From Paracyclopina nana (lineage: Eukaryota > Arthropoda > Copepoda > Cyclopoida > Cyclopettidae), in contig JAGUCH010000004.1 of assembly GCA_019096065.1 (NCBI GenBank), positions 5,828,001 to 5,892,000 on the forward strand: 64,000 bases of DNA, written 5' to 3'. Both the position numbers and the translations under genes were made by a program. Below the pieces are notes generated by a model, which did no database searches, had not been told where the DNA came from, and worked only from the letters and a program-made list of their open reading frames with translations. Numbering within the stretch: the stretch's first letter is position 1; each line of letters opens with the position of its first letter. Of the stretch, positions 23,184 to 38,100 are shown piece by piece.

Positions 23184-26100
23184 ATGATGGCGTGGACGCC
23201 GACAGCAAAGGACAAGAAATTCGGAGTTGGTAAGAGCATTCTCATCTTCAGCTGTGGTATCTCTTTATTTTCGCTTAACAACCTAAACCTTAAATACTAA
23301 CTAAAAGCATAATACTACCCATCGATGACAAAGTAGGGATCTACGTCGATGGATGATTTCTCATGCTGGTCATCATGCTTGAGCATGGAAAAATCAATGT
23401 CCAAGATGTCATCTACATTGTCGTTATCGTAGTGTTCCGTTGTGTCCTCGAGGGCAGACAAGTCTCTCTTCTTCCTGTGCTGTTGCTGCTGCGTTGTCAG
23501 CACGTGGATGCAATAAAGCATGGACTGCCAAGAAGTGCCATACTTGCGAAGGCAATTATCCATGCTGTCCATATCCTCGTGATAACCATGCCTCTGCCCG
23601 TTGTCCATGATGATATTGAATTGCCCAAGCAGGTCGGCCATTTCTGGCGAATTAATGGCGTGCGACTGCAAGAGTGACGTATCTACTGCCGTAGCAGAGT
23701 TGGATTGTACTGGCTTTTCTGCTCCTAGATCGAAGTCAGAACACCTTTTGTCCATTTCTTCAACTGGGCTGGCTGTGGAGTTCCTTTTGAAAAGGGTGAC
23801 CGCGCAATTGTTGATGAAAGCTGGCTGGACTGATCTGTGCTCCATCAAGTCTAGAGCACTCTCAGAACAGGTGCACTCTAATTGACACTTTGCAAATTGG
23901 CCTAACCCATGTGGCTCGATTCGGAAGGCCAACGGCTTTCCCTGTGAATTCTGGCTGGCCAGCTTTTCAGCCTCGAAGAAATGGCTCCAATCCATGGTGA
24001 CAATGGCAATGTTGCACCCACTTGCTTTGTGCTCCAAAAGCGATTTGGGAAAGGACATGTGCTTGTCGTTGTAGGTGGCAAAGAGCAAAATGAGAGATTC
24101 TTCGTGAGATATGCTTGTGGATGCTGAAGGGCAGAAGGGCAAATCTCTGTTATGGCCAATTGCTGTGGAGGAGACAAATGCCAAATCTGCTCCATTTTCA
24201 AAACTGGAGGCTGAGCCATTGCTAATTTTCTGATGTTCCTCAACTGGATCAGAGGCCAGAAACTTTTGGGCAAATCCACATTTGTTGGTAGAACATTGGT
24301 CATCCCATTTGTAGATTGCACAAGCATGGCCATTGCTGTGATATGCATAGTAGGTGAGGTAGGCCAACCGATCTGGGCTAATTAAGTCAGTTTTGGCTGC
24401 TATAATAGAAGCTGCCAACTTTTGCTCCTTATTGTTGCCATTGACGAGAAATGACACCTTTTTGATAGCTTTTTCTGTTATGAAGCTCTGAAGTGTGTTG
24501 ATTATTTGGCCGAAGTAGCCCTGCTCCAAGTTGCTAGCGTAGCAAGATGTGCATGCGTCTTTTCCATCAGTCTCTGGCAGAGCTTCAATTGGACGAGAAA
24601 ACGAGTTGATGTCTTCTTCCAAAACATTTTGACTAAAATCTTTGGTTACTGTTGGGCCTTTGACTTGGCTCAGATTAGGCGCTCCATGGTTTTGCCCAAA
24701 ATTGCCCGTGACTTGATTTTTCGTTGAAGCTGTACTGCTTAATTTTCCTACGATGACTTTGTATGGGTTACCTTTGTAGCACAAATACGACTGATTATTT
24801 GCCACATCATTGTAGATTTGGCCCTCTCCTACCATTTTTCCAAAAATGTCGCAACAGCCCTCTTCGTGAATCACCTCGTGCCTTAATTCCACGCCAGACT
24901 CGGTGAAAACGCAAGATATTTGCCCACACGAGTCATAATCTTCTATTGGGTCTCCTGGGTGAATGCTCAGGCCGTTGTACTTGCAACATGTTAACTTTCC
25001 CACCTAAAATGGCAGATTTGTAGTATTTACGTCTCCCGCGCTACGGGAAAAGGAAATGTCAACAAAGAGCCACGTGTCTCTGTTTACATTTATTTTTACA
25101 TACCTCGTGGACCGGAATTAAGGGCGCATCTGGATCATTTAGGGGCACTTCGCACCGGACTACATCTTCTGAGCATTTATCGTCGGTTTCCAAGATGATT
25201 TCTGTTCCATAGACAATTTCGTTGCCACGATATTTGCAGCATTTATCGGCTTGAAACCGCTCTTCCCAAAAGTAAAATGGCGCGGCTTCTTTAGGATAGC
25301 AAATGTGCGTGTAACATGGCCTTGTCGGATCTGGATGCTCTTGGAAAAATGCAGCATTGGGAATGAATCTATGAGACAATCGGAGGAAGTTAGTCAGTCA
25401 ATGCATCTTTTTATATAGCTATTACATACCCTTCTATGCAGCCAGCTTCCGAATTCGCAGATTCTAGGGTATGTACATTCGTATCCAAGTTAGCAGGATT
25501 AAGGCCCAATGGCAGGAAAGCAGGTTTCAACGCTTCATACATGAATGGGTCGTTTTTTGAATCATGGCTGGCTGTTGGTAGGTTTCCAAAGATGCTCTTA
25601 AGGTCAATATTATGGTCGATTCCTGGCGAATCTCCAGCCGCTCGTTCTTTAAACGGGGCAAATATGTTTTCCAGCTGAAGGTTGCCAAGTTGTATTTGCT
25701 CTGCTTTGCTATTGTTACTTAAGCTCAGCAGTAGCAAGGAAGCAGAGAAAAATAGTATTGGAGCCACCATATTTTTTCCAGTTGCGAGCCCTTCTGCCAA
25801 TTAAGGACTGCCGATCGTGTCGGATTTTCTGCATAAAATAAACTTTGAGCCTAATTTTAATTTATGTCTTGCTGACATCTAAATTATGCCAGGTTTATTC
25901 CCATAATTTTTCACAAATTCCTGCTTAATTTATATTCTCCAGATTTTCATCTCTTACTTTCGGAGTGGCATTTTATTTTTGCCAAGAGTATTTATTTAGA
26001 GCACTTGTCATCAACTTCCTGGGAGAAATCATCATATTCATTGTTGACGACGACAGTTTTAGTATTTTTCCTGTTTGAGTGCAGCAGTTGCTACTCGAAA

Positions 26101-29100
26101 TGAGATAAATGAAACATTGCAAACAAATTACCCATTTTCTCTTGTGCATGCGACTATGGAAATCACTTTACCGCAGTGCAATTATTTCAACTTCAATTTT
26201 ATGGCACTTGCCTTCCGATACCATAACATTTTGTGCGAAATTTATTTTATTGCACATTTTTGTTGGCCTTTTAAATTTCGCCAAATGAAATTGGGAAAAT
26301 GGAATCAGTTTACTAAATTGTGACTTCCTCTCATTCATACATATACAGACACTTCTAGTGCAGGATGACCTCGATTTTTCAAGAGCAAATAAACACACTT
26401 GCCTTCATTTTGCAGTTGTCTACAACTTTTTTGGTGGCCAAAGTGACCACGAGCTGGAGATTCTCGACAAGCATTGCCTAAAGCTTAAAATTGGAGATCC
26501 TGTGTGCATACTCGAGGAGTGTGAAGGTGAGTGGGAAAACGCATGAGCTTTTGGACTGGTGAAAAAATGATTTCTTTTATCTTTTTACAGGATGGTTTCG
26601 CGGTTACAGTCTAAGAGATCCTTCCAAGAAGACTGGAATCTTCCCAACCAACCATATCGCAATTAAGCCATATTCCATTTACAACGGGTAAGTTGAAAAA
26701 GTCTCCTATGATTCGGGTTAAAGTTCGCGTTTGAAGCCGTGAATGCCATTTTTATTATAGTCTCCTGTTTTAAAAACGTATCATTGGCATTTGGAAATCT
26801 CCACTGTCAATTTAGCATTCTTGTATGGCTCCCTGTTGAAAAATAACGTGGGCAGCCACATTCCGGAATCCGAGGCTAGGACCAACTTGGAAGTTCCGGG
26901 CTCTTCAATTGACCGAACTTTTTCCTCAAATACCATCACCTTGCCGTCTTGGAACTCGATCTTCATTGCGTAGCTAAATTGCTTTGCTTGGGATGGCGAC
27001 AACGTAGTGTAAATTATCTTCTTTGTGACCAAGTTCATGGCAAATAATCCGCTGGATTTGGCAAGGAAAAACTTCTGGCCATCCTTAAGGAATTCAGAGT
27101 CGGAGCCTCCCAAGAGGAACTTGACCTCGCATACCTTATTTGTTTCTCCAACGTTCAAGGAGAACGGGTTATGCCTTGCTGACTCAAGGTGGTTCGAGTA
27201 TTCGTTGGCGACTATGGATCTTGGGCAATAGAAGCATCCAATCTTCCTACGGTCACATTCTGACTCGTGGATTTTCAACTCCTCCGGCATTTTTCGGACT
27301 TGGCAGCCTCGGTGCTTGCAATTTTTCATGAAAATTTTCTCCATGATTTTTTCGAGCTTCGCATTTCGTCTATCAGTCCAGTTGGCGAAGCATTCTGGAC
27401 ACGAGGCTTGAGTCACTCTGCATGAATTGCAGACTGAGTGCCCATTTTCGCACATAAAAACGGGAACGTCCAATTGCCTGTTGCAAATTTGGCAGTCAAA
27501 AATGGCTTTCAACTCCTTCAACGTAGACTCGGCCATCTTGATCTGTAGAAGATACTAGCTAGACTAATAGATCACGTAGCAATGCAATTGTGCTGATAGG
27601 TGAAATACTATAAGAATTGCTGACTCAAATTCTTAGAAAACTCAAAGCAGACTATTAAGTTTATTTCTTTGCAAATCAACAACAAAACTATTTGATTTTT
27701 CTTCGAGCTGCAGTGAGAACTTTCCTGACGTTGATCTTGATTTTGGATTTTTCTAAGATGCCACCCAAATCGTAGAATTCATGAGGAATCCATAACCCTC
27801 CAGTGGAAAATCCGAGCAAATTTTCCTTTTTGTCATCAACTGAAAGAACTCTACCAAAATACTTTTGAGGTAGTGAATTCGTGAGTAGAACTTCCTTGCA
27901 AAATTCAATGTTGATGGAGTAATGGAAATGAGCTGATCTCTCCTTCGGCATGACGGCATACATGAACATTTTCTTCTTGAGCCTATCCACGTAGGAATTG
28001 GGGCAAAAGATGAATGAATTCATTTCTTCATCAACCAGAATCGTGGAAGCGTATCCACTCACTATCAGGTCTTGGTTCCATCGTATAGGAATCTTGAACA
28101 GCAAATGACTTTGCATACTGTGGGATATCAATGTACCGAATGGAACTTGAAGTCGGCATGGCACAATGAGGCAATTGACAGGTCTCCATTGGCACTCCTT
28201 CTCATGACGACTGACTTGGCTACTCTTTAGCTTCACATTGCAGCCATCGCTTTGATACTTGCACGGCTTATGCTCAATGGCCTCCAAGACACTCTCCAAT
28301 TTGATATTTCTTCGCTTGGTCAAGCGGCCTCTGCATTCCGGACATTTAGTAACTTTTGTTAAGCAGGTGTTACATATTGAGTGCCCATTTTCGCACATAA
28401 AGGTTGGAGGCTGCAGAGAGTGAAAGCAAATAGGGCATTCCAACGCTTGCTTCAAATTCATCCAATCAATGTTGTCCATCATTTTCTTCTGAGCCGAGAG
28501 CCCGAGACAGATGTTGTAGCTGAAAATCCGAATATTTCCGAAATTGAGCTATTACAGCTGATGACATTGCTGCTGATTTATGACTCATTTTTTCCTGAGA
28601 GGTTTCTGCAAAATTTCTGTTCAAGTTCCGTAGTTACGTAACTTCATTGTTTTTTACTTTACAGAGGTGATGTTGAAAACGAAGACGCTGTCAGCCTCGA
28701 GGCTGCAGAGGTCATCCGAGAGTGGACAGAGCTTTGGCATGAGCTCTACCTTCTAAGGGACCATGAAAAGTTCAACCAGCTTAAGAAGCTCATGGAGCAA
28801 CTTTTGGACCTGAGAAGGCAACTGATCTCCGGACATTTGACAGGCCAGCAGAGAGCCGACCTGAAAATGAAAATTGTTGATAAAATCCACTTGGGCACCA
28901 GATTGCTCGATCTGGATATCGTGCCTCGCGAGCTTGACGGTCAGGCTGTCAATCCAAAGCTTTCATCTCCTGTTCACCTTTTCAATCGGGTAAGTGCATC
29001 TTAAAAATAATGTGTTCCTTTGATGGATTGCAATGCTTTTCAGAATGTGGATACAGCCCAGAAATTGCTGCATCCAGGAGAACGACCTTCCATGGCTGGT

Positions 29101-32100
29101 CTTAGTTCACACATAGAGAAGAAACGAGACTTGAGGAAGAATGTCAATCACCATCTCCATGTTAAGCTAACCGAATTTTCCTACCCTTTTTCTGAGGACA
29201 TGGAGATCTATTTGGCCTTGTATTCCGCGAAAGAAAACGCGTTCGTGTCGGAAAAATTCAGGGTGCATAATTTGGCTGTGATGGAAGACGCTCAAAGTGG
29301 AGCCATTTTTAAAGATGCTGGAAACTTGGATCAAATCCGGGATTTGCATTTGATTTGCCATGTGATCAAATCCAACCGAATGGGAGTTTCTGGCACAAAT
29401 GATGCTTTTAACACATTGACTTCGTCGACGCGAAAATCTACGTGTTTCCGAAGGCCTTTTGCCTGCGGCGTGATGAACATCTCCAAAATCATCACCAAGG
29501 GGCCTGGAAATGTTGTGGAGTTTGAAACCAAGTTGCAGATGGCCGACGACAAGGATTTCTACCATTTGCATGAGCAAATCATAAAAAAATCCAATGCTAA
29601 ATTTGGCCCTGCTCCTGGTGGCAATCCAGGAGCATGCATTAAAGCCACAGTGCGACTTTTACCTGGTACGTACTTGCATAAATTGTTCAACTTTGATAAT
29701 TGCCAATTTTCTCCTATGTTCAGGGGACGCCAATAACGCCATAAAGAGAGAGTACATCCTAAAACCAACACCGGAAGTTCCACGACTTGGATTTGCTAAC
29801 GTCATCATGCCTGGAGAAGTTCGTAACGACCTCTATTTAACGGTGGACCGAGGGAATTTCGAACGAGGTGGCAAAGCCGCTGCTCGAAACATTGAAGTGA
29901 CCGTATGCGTGGTAGATCAGGCTGGCCAAGTGATCGACAATTCGGTGTTTTACTCGATGAACCAGGGAAGCGCTAAATTAGCCTTACCCATTATTTACCA
30001 TAACAATTCACCCATATGGAACGAGTATGTGAGAATTCAGGTGCCAATGGAGAAGTTTTACCATGCCCATATTCGACTGGAATTCAGGCATTGTTCAGCC
30101 AAAGACAAGAGTGACAAAAAGCTCTTAGGATTTTCCTTTGTGCATCTGATGGAATTGGACGAGACCACAATCAAAGACGGCGTGCACACGTTATGCCTCT
30201 ATAAATGCGAGGATTCTCACCGATTGGAAAACTCTGGGATATACTTGGCCATGCCTTCAAAGCTGAACGAGGTCACCAGCTTAGAACAAGTCATCCTCAG
30301 CCATGGATTTGTTCGCAGTGCCAAAGAGAATGTGACCATTTCGACGAAATTGGTGTCCACTAAATTAACCCAGAATCCGGATTTGATGAGGTTGCTGAAT
30401 TGGAAATCCAACAATCAACAGTCCGTCATTGGTGACACGTTGACCAAAATCATGTCAATGAGTGGTGAAGACATAGTTAAGTTTCTACAGGACATTCTTG
30501 ACACGTTGTTTGCCATGTTTTCAACCGAGGACGGCAACTCGACACCATATTCCGGCTTGGTTTTTCATGTGCTCGTCTCCATTATTAGTTCATTGGAAGA
30601 GCCGAAATTCGAGCATTTCAAGCCCGTTTTGGATGCCTATATAGACCATCATTTTGCCGCTGCCCTAGTCTACAAGTAAGAAATAATCTATTGTATTCTA
30701 GCATATGATTTTCATTTTGAATTCAGGGGTCTTTTGAGCTGCGTTCGGCACTGTGCAGACCTAGTCACTTCCACAGAGCGGCAAGAGCCAATCCAGAAGT
30801 GCTTTCGATCTCTGGAATACATTTCTAAATTCATCATTCAGAGCCGCCAGCTTTTCGCTCGAGCAACCCAAGGCCAAAATGAAGATGGATTCCGCGTGGA
30901 TGTACATCTAGTCTTCAACTCGTTTAACAAAATGCTAAGTGTGTCGTATGACACGATTTTGCCTGCGCAAGTCCTCTTTTTGGAGCATATTGGCAAAACC
31001 TACCCTTTCCTTCTGAAAGAACTTGCTGTCTTGGACCTGGCCAAACTGGTGACTCTCATGTTCGACTCTGTCAGCACTTGTGGAGCTTTGATGCACGCCA
31101 AAATGGGCGCAATTCTGGAGGCCATCCATTCACCCATTTTCAATGACAACGAATCTCGATCACTCCTACTGCCCACGTGTTGTGAACACATCAGGATGCA
31201 TCTGCTTGCCAAAGAAGAGCTAAAACTCTGCTCTCAAGTCCTGGGAGAAATCATCTCGTTTCTTCGCCAAAGAAAATCCGAGAGCACGGCAGCCAATAAT
31301 GACCATGACCTGAATGCAGTCCAAAAAGATGTGGATGTCTTGGTCGAGAGTTTGCTTGTGACGTTGATTGAAGCCATCAGCTCTATGGATAAGCAAATCT
31401 GCTCCTTGATTGTGGTAACATTTTGGCACATAACTTGCGCTGCGGACATTCTATCTACAGCAACATATGCATATATATGCTTTTCTCGATTCTGTCAAAA
31501 GCCTACTTGGCTTTCGTCTAAAGAAAACAAAAGCTCTATCTAAACTTCCTTTTTTGCAAAAGAAAAAATATGGGCTGATGTTTTATGAAAAATTGGCGAG
31601 CACTATGTGCAAAGTTAGTCTGCTGTAATGACTTGCAAAAGTTTGCTTGGCAAAACGTCATTGGCTTACACATGCTTCATATGTCGATATGCGCAGGCCT
31701 ACACTATTTTAAAATGTAGATAGCACGCTATACATTGAGGAGTGACAAATGAGTGCACTTCTACATTTTCTTTCCTTAGGGTGGCTTGGTGAGTCGATTA
31801 TTGGGCCTGTTCGAATTGATGGATGAGCAGCCGCATTTCCTTCACCTTTGGGACCGTTTGGCAACCAGAGGAGCTGTCAAGGACTTTCTCCTCAATACTT
31901 TCCATCTGTTCAACGAGCTTGTCACCAAGGACGTTTATCCGCCTGAATGGGCCACCATGAGAGTGGTTGCAAACCACATTCTCATCAAAACGATAGAGGT
32001 ACGTAGTGCAGCGATTTTCGCATGTGCCTAACTGAACATATGCTGATTTCCTTGTCGTCCTTTGCAGGATTTAGCCAAGCCTCTAACGACGTATTTTCGT

Positions 32101-35100
32101 GATGAAGACCGATATTTCGACAGCCATCCTTGGACTGTCTATTTTCATTTGGGAGTCTCGTTCCTCAGCCAAAGTTCGCTCCAGCTGGAGAAATATTCAA
32201 ATTGCAAAAGACAAAGGGTCCTTGACAACTATGGCGACATGAGACACCAAATGGCGTGCCAGCTTTTGTCCCTATGGTCACATCTGGGACAGCTCAAACT
32301 GCATTTCATACCGGGTATGTATAGTACATTATTATATTGATTCATGTTAGGAATTCCTTTTGGCCTAGACTAATAGCGTTTTTTGTGTGCCTTTGAGCTC
32401 ATTGACAAGAAAGACAGGAATTCACTTAATGAGCTAGACTAACAAGGAAGTCGTTTTCTCTCTGCTTGTACTTAACCTCTTGTGTATTTAGTAGGAAAAT
32501 ATGCTGTTTCGGCTATGCTTTCAATTTAGCCTTGAAAACACATGGAATATTATTTGTTTTCGCGAGAATTGCACTTTTGTCAGAGCTGTAACATCCTTGA
32601 CTAATTTGTGAGCAGTAGCATAATAACTCTATTGCAAAAATATAAAGTCTGGTCAAATATTTCACGCTGAATGAACTTCTCGCTGATTTACGACTCAAAT
32701 ATAAATCGAAGCCTCAGAAGCTCACAGTGTTCAAAGGCCAACTTTTGCATCATGTAGAATTGTCGAGATTTTTTCCAATATTAGTATGACTTTCGTGCTT
32801 ACTAATCAGCCTTAAATTGCAGGCATGGTTGGACCTTTCCTTGAGATGACCTTGATTCCTGAGCCCGAATTAAGAAAAGCTACCATACCGCTGTTTTTCG
32901 ACCTTTTGGAATGTGAATATAAAGCAAAAGGAAGCTTCAAGCAGGTAAGCCCAAACACACACAGTACATTCTCTTTATCTACTCAATTTATATGGTTGAC
33001 AAGAGACGGAGAGAAAGCATTATTTTGTCTTGGATAATAATGACATTAGGCAAGATCAGATTTCTGGTCATCGTTACATTAATCATGTTAGCTTGAGCCT
33101 ATAATTAACTACTAGGATGAATTTACTAGCATTGCTACTCCATTACTTAGATATGTAGGATACATATTCTTGGTTGCAATGGATGGATGCCTTAGAGCTA
33201 CTTTTGTTATATGGCACAAAGTCAAACAGTAAGCCTAATGAAGCATGATAAGAAGCAACTTTTTGCGTGAGCAAATCAGGGTAGTAGGGAAAATTGCAAA
33301 AAATCGCGAGACCGGAACTGCCATTAAGATCAGACCGTGCCACACTAAAAATGAATGCGGGTCTTGTTTATGGGGAGCCATATAGTATATTAGTGGTACT
33401 ATTTTCCATGCTTCTAATTGCTTTTGGTATGCAAAAAGTATGTCTATGTTAACTAGAAAATTTTGACTTTACTAATTTGCCAAAGTTCAGTGGCTTGCCC
33501 GCAACTTTGGAATGAATGTTTGATCGAAAACAAATTATGCATAAGCGAAGGTGAAAGCACTTAATGCTAAAGCTCTCTAGAACTGCCCTATGATGTACAT
33601 TACCCATATTTTGGTTTTTGGCCCAATTTCTCAAGGGTGAATAATAATTCTGAATTTCTAGATGGCGAGGGAGAGTCTAGTTTCTTATTGCTGAAAGTTT
33701 TGGTTTTCTGCTTACAGACGCGTAGAATCAGTCTTTGGCACGTTTTATGTGCAAGGAAAGCGTTTCGTGTAATAAGCGAACGAGTTGTTCTTATTTGGCC
33801 TTTTGTTGCTGTAAAGCTTGTACACTATTGCATTGTGTTGCTCCTTACATTTGGGTGTATGGCACAATGTTTTATGCATTAGGCTATAATTGACACCTTC
33901 TGCCTAAAAACAAATGAGACAGTAGTTACTTTAAGTATGTTGTGCGACGAAAATTGTACTATTGAGCCTAGCATTGAATTTATTGCCTCCATCCTATTTC
34001 TTGCCCACGTGCTCGGGAAAGATTTATGTCAAACCGAAGAGCTCCCCACTGACCCAGAGCGTAACATTTGCAATTTCGCGGAAAACTAATCCCAAACGCG
34101 AAAAGTAAACAAATAGTGTAGCGTGCTTAATCTCAGTGTGGCAGCACTTTGTTTCTGTTGAGGCTTTTCTCACTATAATTCACGAGATTACGATCACTGG
34201 CTTTGTCGAAAGTTAAAGCTATTATGAAGCATAACGGAGGTACAAAAGCATTTTTTGATTGCTTTCTTGATAGGAGGCCAAAAAACTGCTCAGCGACTTT
34301 TTTTCAAGGATAGTATATCAGTTGCAGACAAGTCTTTCTTGAGCTATTACTGAGCTTCAACGTCTGTATTTTAGATCAAGATAGAGATGCACTTTTTTCT
34401 ATGTAGCTTTCTCTTTTTACCGTTGCTCTCCGTGTTGTTAGCAGAGTCCAAGCTTGAAGAAAATACTTCAGAATGTGGGAAGAGAAGAGAAAAAAAGCTA
34501 TATTGCTATAGTGACTGCAGAGATAATGTGACACTTCACGAGGAATGTTGAAGTAAATGCAATTATATACTCTCTCGTCTATTTTTTGTCTGTTTCAATC
34601 GCGGAGGGTTAAGCTGGAATAAAAAGCAAATACTTGACAAATTCCATGTGAGTGTTGGACTGTGTCTAGCTGCTCCTCTGTAAATATTGGTTGAAACGCC
34701 TCGAATTGACTCGAATTCAGCTCGGTGTGTGATTAATTTTGGAGATTAAATTTTTCCTTTTGGCCTCCTCACAAACTTGTTTTTTTAATTAGGCCTGGCC
34801 ATCAGATTTTTTCGGGTGAGTGAGTGATCATTTTTTGATTTCAATGTCATCCGATGAAACTTGATCTGTGTCTATGCATTGTTTGCCTTCTTATTTTATG
34901 GCGCATACAATTTATCATCATTACATCGATATATGCATGCATATTTCAGCAGCTGGGGCGCATCGACCAAACCTGTCCAAAGTGTAACTTTTTCTGTGTA
35001 CGTAAAAGCATGCATCTACTGCTCATAGCTGGGTCATTTTCCTTTTAGCTTAGTAGCACAACACCACCTTCCTACTTTGTACTGTATGAGTTTGGCACAT

Positions 35101-38100
35101 TTTTAGTTGGACATCCAGGCATCTTTTGTTGGAATCCTGATCAAACCTGGAGGAGTTGCCAGAAATTGTCTGGCTGCTTCTGATGTTGGAGGCTAGAAAA
35201 AATGAGAAATTGCAATGGAAGGGGGAAACTGAGCCCTAATCTGCTATGATGGCACCATGAGATTTCTTCTTCTTGGGAAAATGAATTGCTTCTCCTTCAG
35301 GATCCTCCTTCCACAAACGAGAGGAGCAAATGCTTCTTTGTGAAAATTGCACCCAATTTTCTCCAATTCTCATGATGATCAATATTGCCATTATTGTGTA
35401 GTAAGCAAAGGAGTTCTACTTTTCTTTTCCGAGGGAGGAATGGGAAATATCTCCTCATTCCGTCACTTGATTAACTAAAAGCTTTTTTCTACTGCTACAA
35501 GTGTTCAGCCTTCAGCCAAAGGTCAAAACGTGGCCTAGTATTTTGTCTTAACTTTCAAGCTAAAAGGTGTCTGTTAGCTTCGAATGAAATGCAAAGAATG
35601 CCCTTTGCTTGTGCAGAGTTGGGGTGGAAATAATTGCATTCCAATGATTCCAGCCTTTTTTTTCGTCAACTGGGTGACTCAAATTTGTTGTGAGTGTGTG
35701 TGCATGGCTGTGGATCGTTGTGCGCAAAAGGCAAAGCTTTGTTGTGAATTTTACTACCTTTGAAGTTGTGTTGTGGCATAAAAGTCATGCTCTAGATAGT
35801 TTTTCTCTTTTGAAAGCCCAGCTCAGGTCAGAAATGACAGATTTTCCATGAAACAGTCTGTAGTAACAGCAATGTGGCTCCTTTTTTGAAAGGGCCATTA
35901 AGGGCCATCATTTTCTTAATTGTGCTATTATGTGATGATGGAGAGAGCTTTTTTCTCTCCATTTTCTTTATTTTCTATGCATTCTTACAGCAAAAATCTC
36001 GTCCTCTCAATGCCTCTTCATGTTTCATATGGGGAACATTATGAACAATAAAAAAGAAAAAGTGCGAAAAATTTTCCTTTTCCTTGGAAAGGAAATTAAT
36101 TAAGTCATGAGGTTTACTGCGCTAATTACCCATTGTGAACCTTGTCATACTACATATGAGCTTATCGTTTTTTCCCGTGCCTTTTTCCTTATCTCTGTTG
36201 TTCTCGTGTTTAAAAAAATGCCTTTTAACGGCTGAATTTCAATTCAAGGCTAGCTTTGTAATGAGCTTACAAGTGACTGCAAAAGCAATAAGGCTTACCC
36301 TACTATGTATAAGGGTAAACAATAGCTTCCGCAATGACTAGAGAGAGCTTAAAGGCTTTTTCAGCAAAGTTTCTCCAAACTCAATTCTGCAGTCAGCCAA
36401 ACGTTAAACTTTGGTGAATGAATATTAAAAGATAAGAGCATATTTGCATTACTGCCGGAAAAACTTGGATTGCGTGCGTGTAACACGTTCTTTTTGCTGA
36501 AAACCACACAACCCAATCAAAGAATGCAACATTCTTGAGCAAGCCAAAAAATGAATGTGTGTGTGTGCATCTATGTGCAGTTTGTGCAGTTGAATAACTG
36601 TGAGTCCATAATACTATGTGCTCTTCGTGTGCTCATGCAAAAGCAAGCTTAGCGCTCTTCGAAGCTCTGCAATAGCTGCGTCTACTCTCAGAAATTCTCA
36701 GCAGTCTTCTCGCGCTCCACGTTTCGTGAGGGCCTACTTCTTTTTCAAGCAAGCAAAGAAAATAAACATGGCGCTTTCAGTGTCCTATTGGGCCCCCGTG
36801 GAAAAGCTGATTTTGCATCTGTCTCCTGTGGCAAGAAGGCGGACTTTGAAAAATAGCGGTGCCAAAAATAATACCAACAGTCTGGGTAGAAATATGGCCA
36901 AACATCGGACGCGATCAGAGCCAAATACGCGGAACAATAGCAGAGCTGCATCGATGAAAAATGTCAGTGTGCTCACAAGTGATTCGTCGAGCATTTCCAG
37001 CTCGGATTCCACTGCAAATTCCACCACTGCCAATCCTGTCAAATGTGATGTCAAAACTCTAAGACTGTTTTCTATACACAAGGTTGGTTTATTTGTTTTC
37101 TTCTTACATTATTTGGCGAGAAAAAAATTGGTGCAGCTTCAAATTCCTGTTCCTAATTTAAATGGGATAACCTGTCCCATATTTGAAAGTCTAAATATCG
37201 GTTGATAGCATATTTTAGAGTGGAATAATAATGAATGCCGAGTTGATTCAGTCCCAGCAGATCTGCATGACAATACTGGCCTAAGCGCTGTTGACACACG
37301 TGCTAATGGCCTTTTTCACTTGGTTGCCGTGCTCCTTCTTTGCCAATTCGTGTGTATTTTTGGTTGTTTGGCCACTCAGCAAAACTGAAAAAGACTTTTT
37401 CCACAAATGATAGCGTGGCTAGTTTTGATTGCATGATTGTAGGTCAAATTGAAGTGTCACTCATGTAACAGTTGCGAAAAAGAATGGAGCAATTTCATTT
37501 GGTGTCTTCTCATGACAAATGTCAGCTTTGCTTCGACACACATTATTATTAGCAGTAGCAGAACGAAAATCAATTATTCACTGCGGATTTTTTACCCGCC
37601 CCTTTCTATACATTTGTGTGCACTTTCGTCTCAGGAAACAAAAGGCCTTTTGTTCAAGATCCATATGAGGGCCTAAATTAGCCTTGCCAATTTCCTCGCG
37701 AGCCCATTCTTGAAAAAGTAATGAGAACTGACCAAGAATATTAAGTAGGGGAAAAAATTGGACTCTATTGGACGGCGAGCGCGAGATGCTTCCTCCTTTT
37801 TCCACGCAGTAAGAAGAAGATGTTGGGAAAAACTTCATTTATTCCTTGTTGGTTGGCCAGTTTTGGCAGAGATCTTAGTGCGAACGTGTTGAGAATAAAG
37901 TTCTTGTCGTTGTACAGCTACAAATAATGTGTGTAAATAGAGAACTCTATGCACCTAAAGACATGGCTTGACCATTGTGCTATTAAACTCTGCAAAGCAA
38001 ACATTGTATGTTAAGCTCATTTGCTTTTGAAAAGGTTCAATTTGCTGCAGCGATTTGGATAAAAGTACATATAGATGGCGTTAACGTCATTCCTGGTCAT

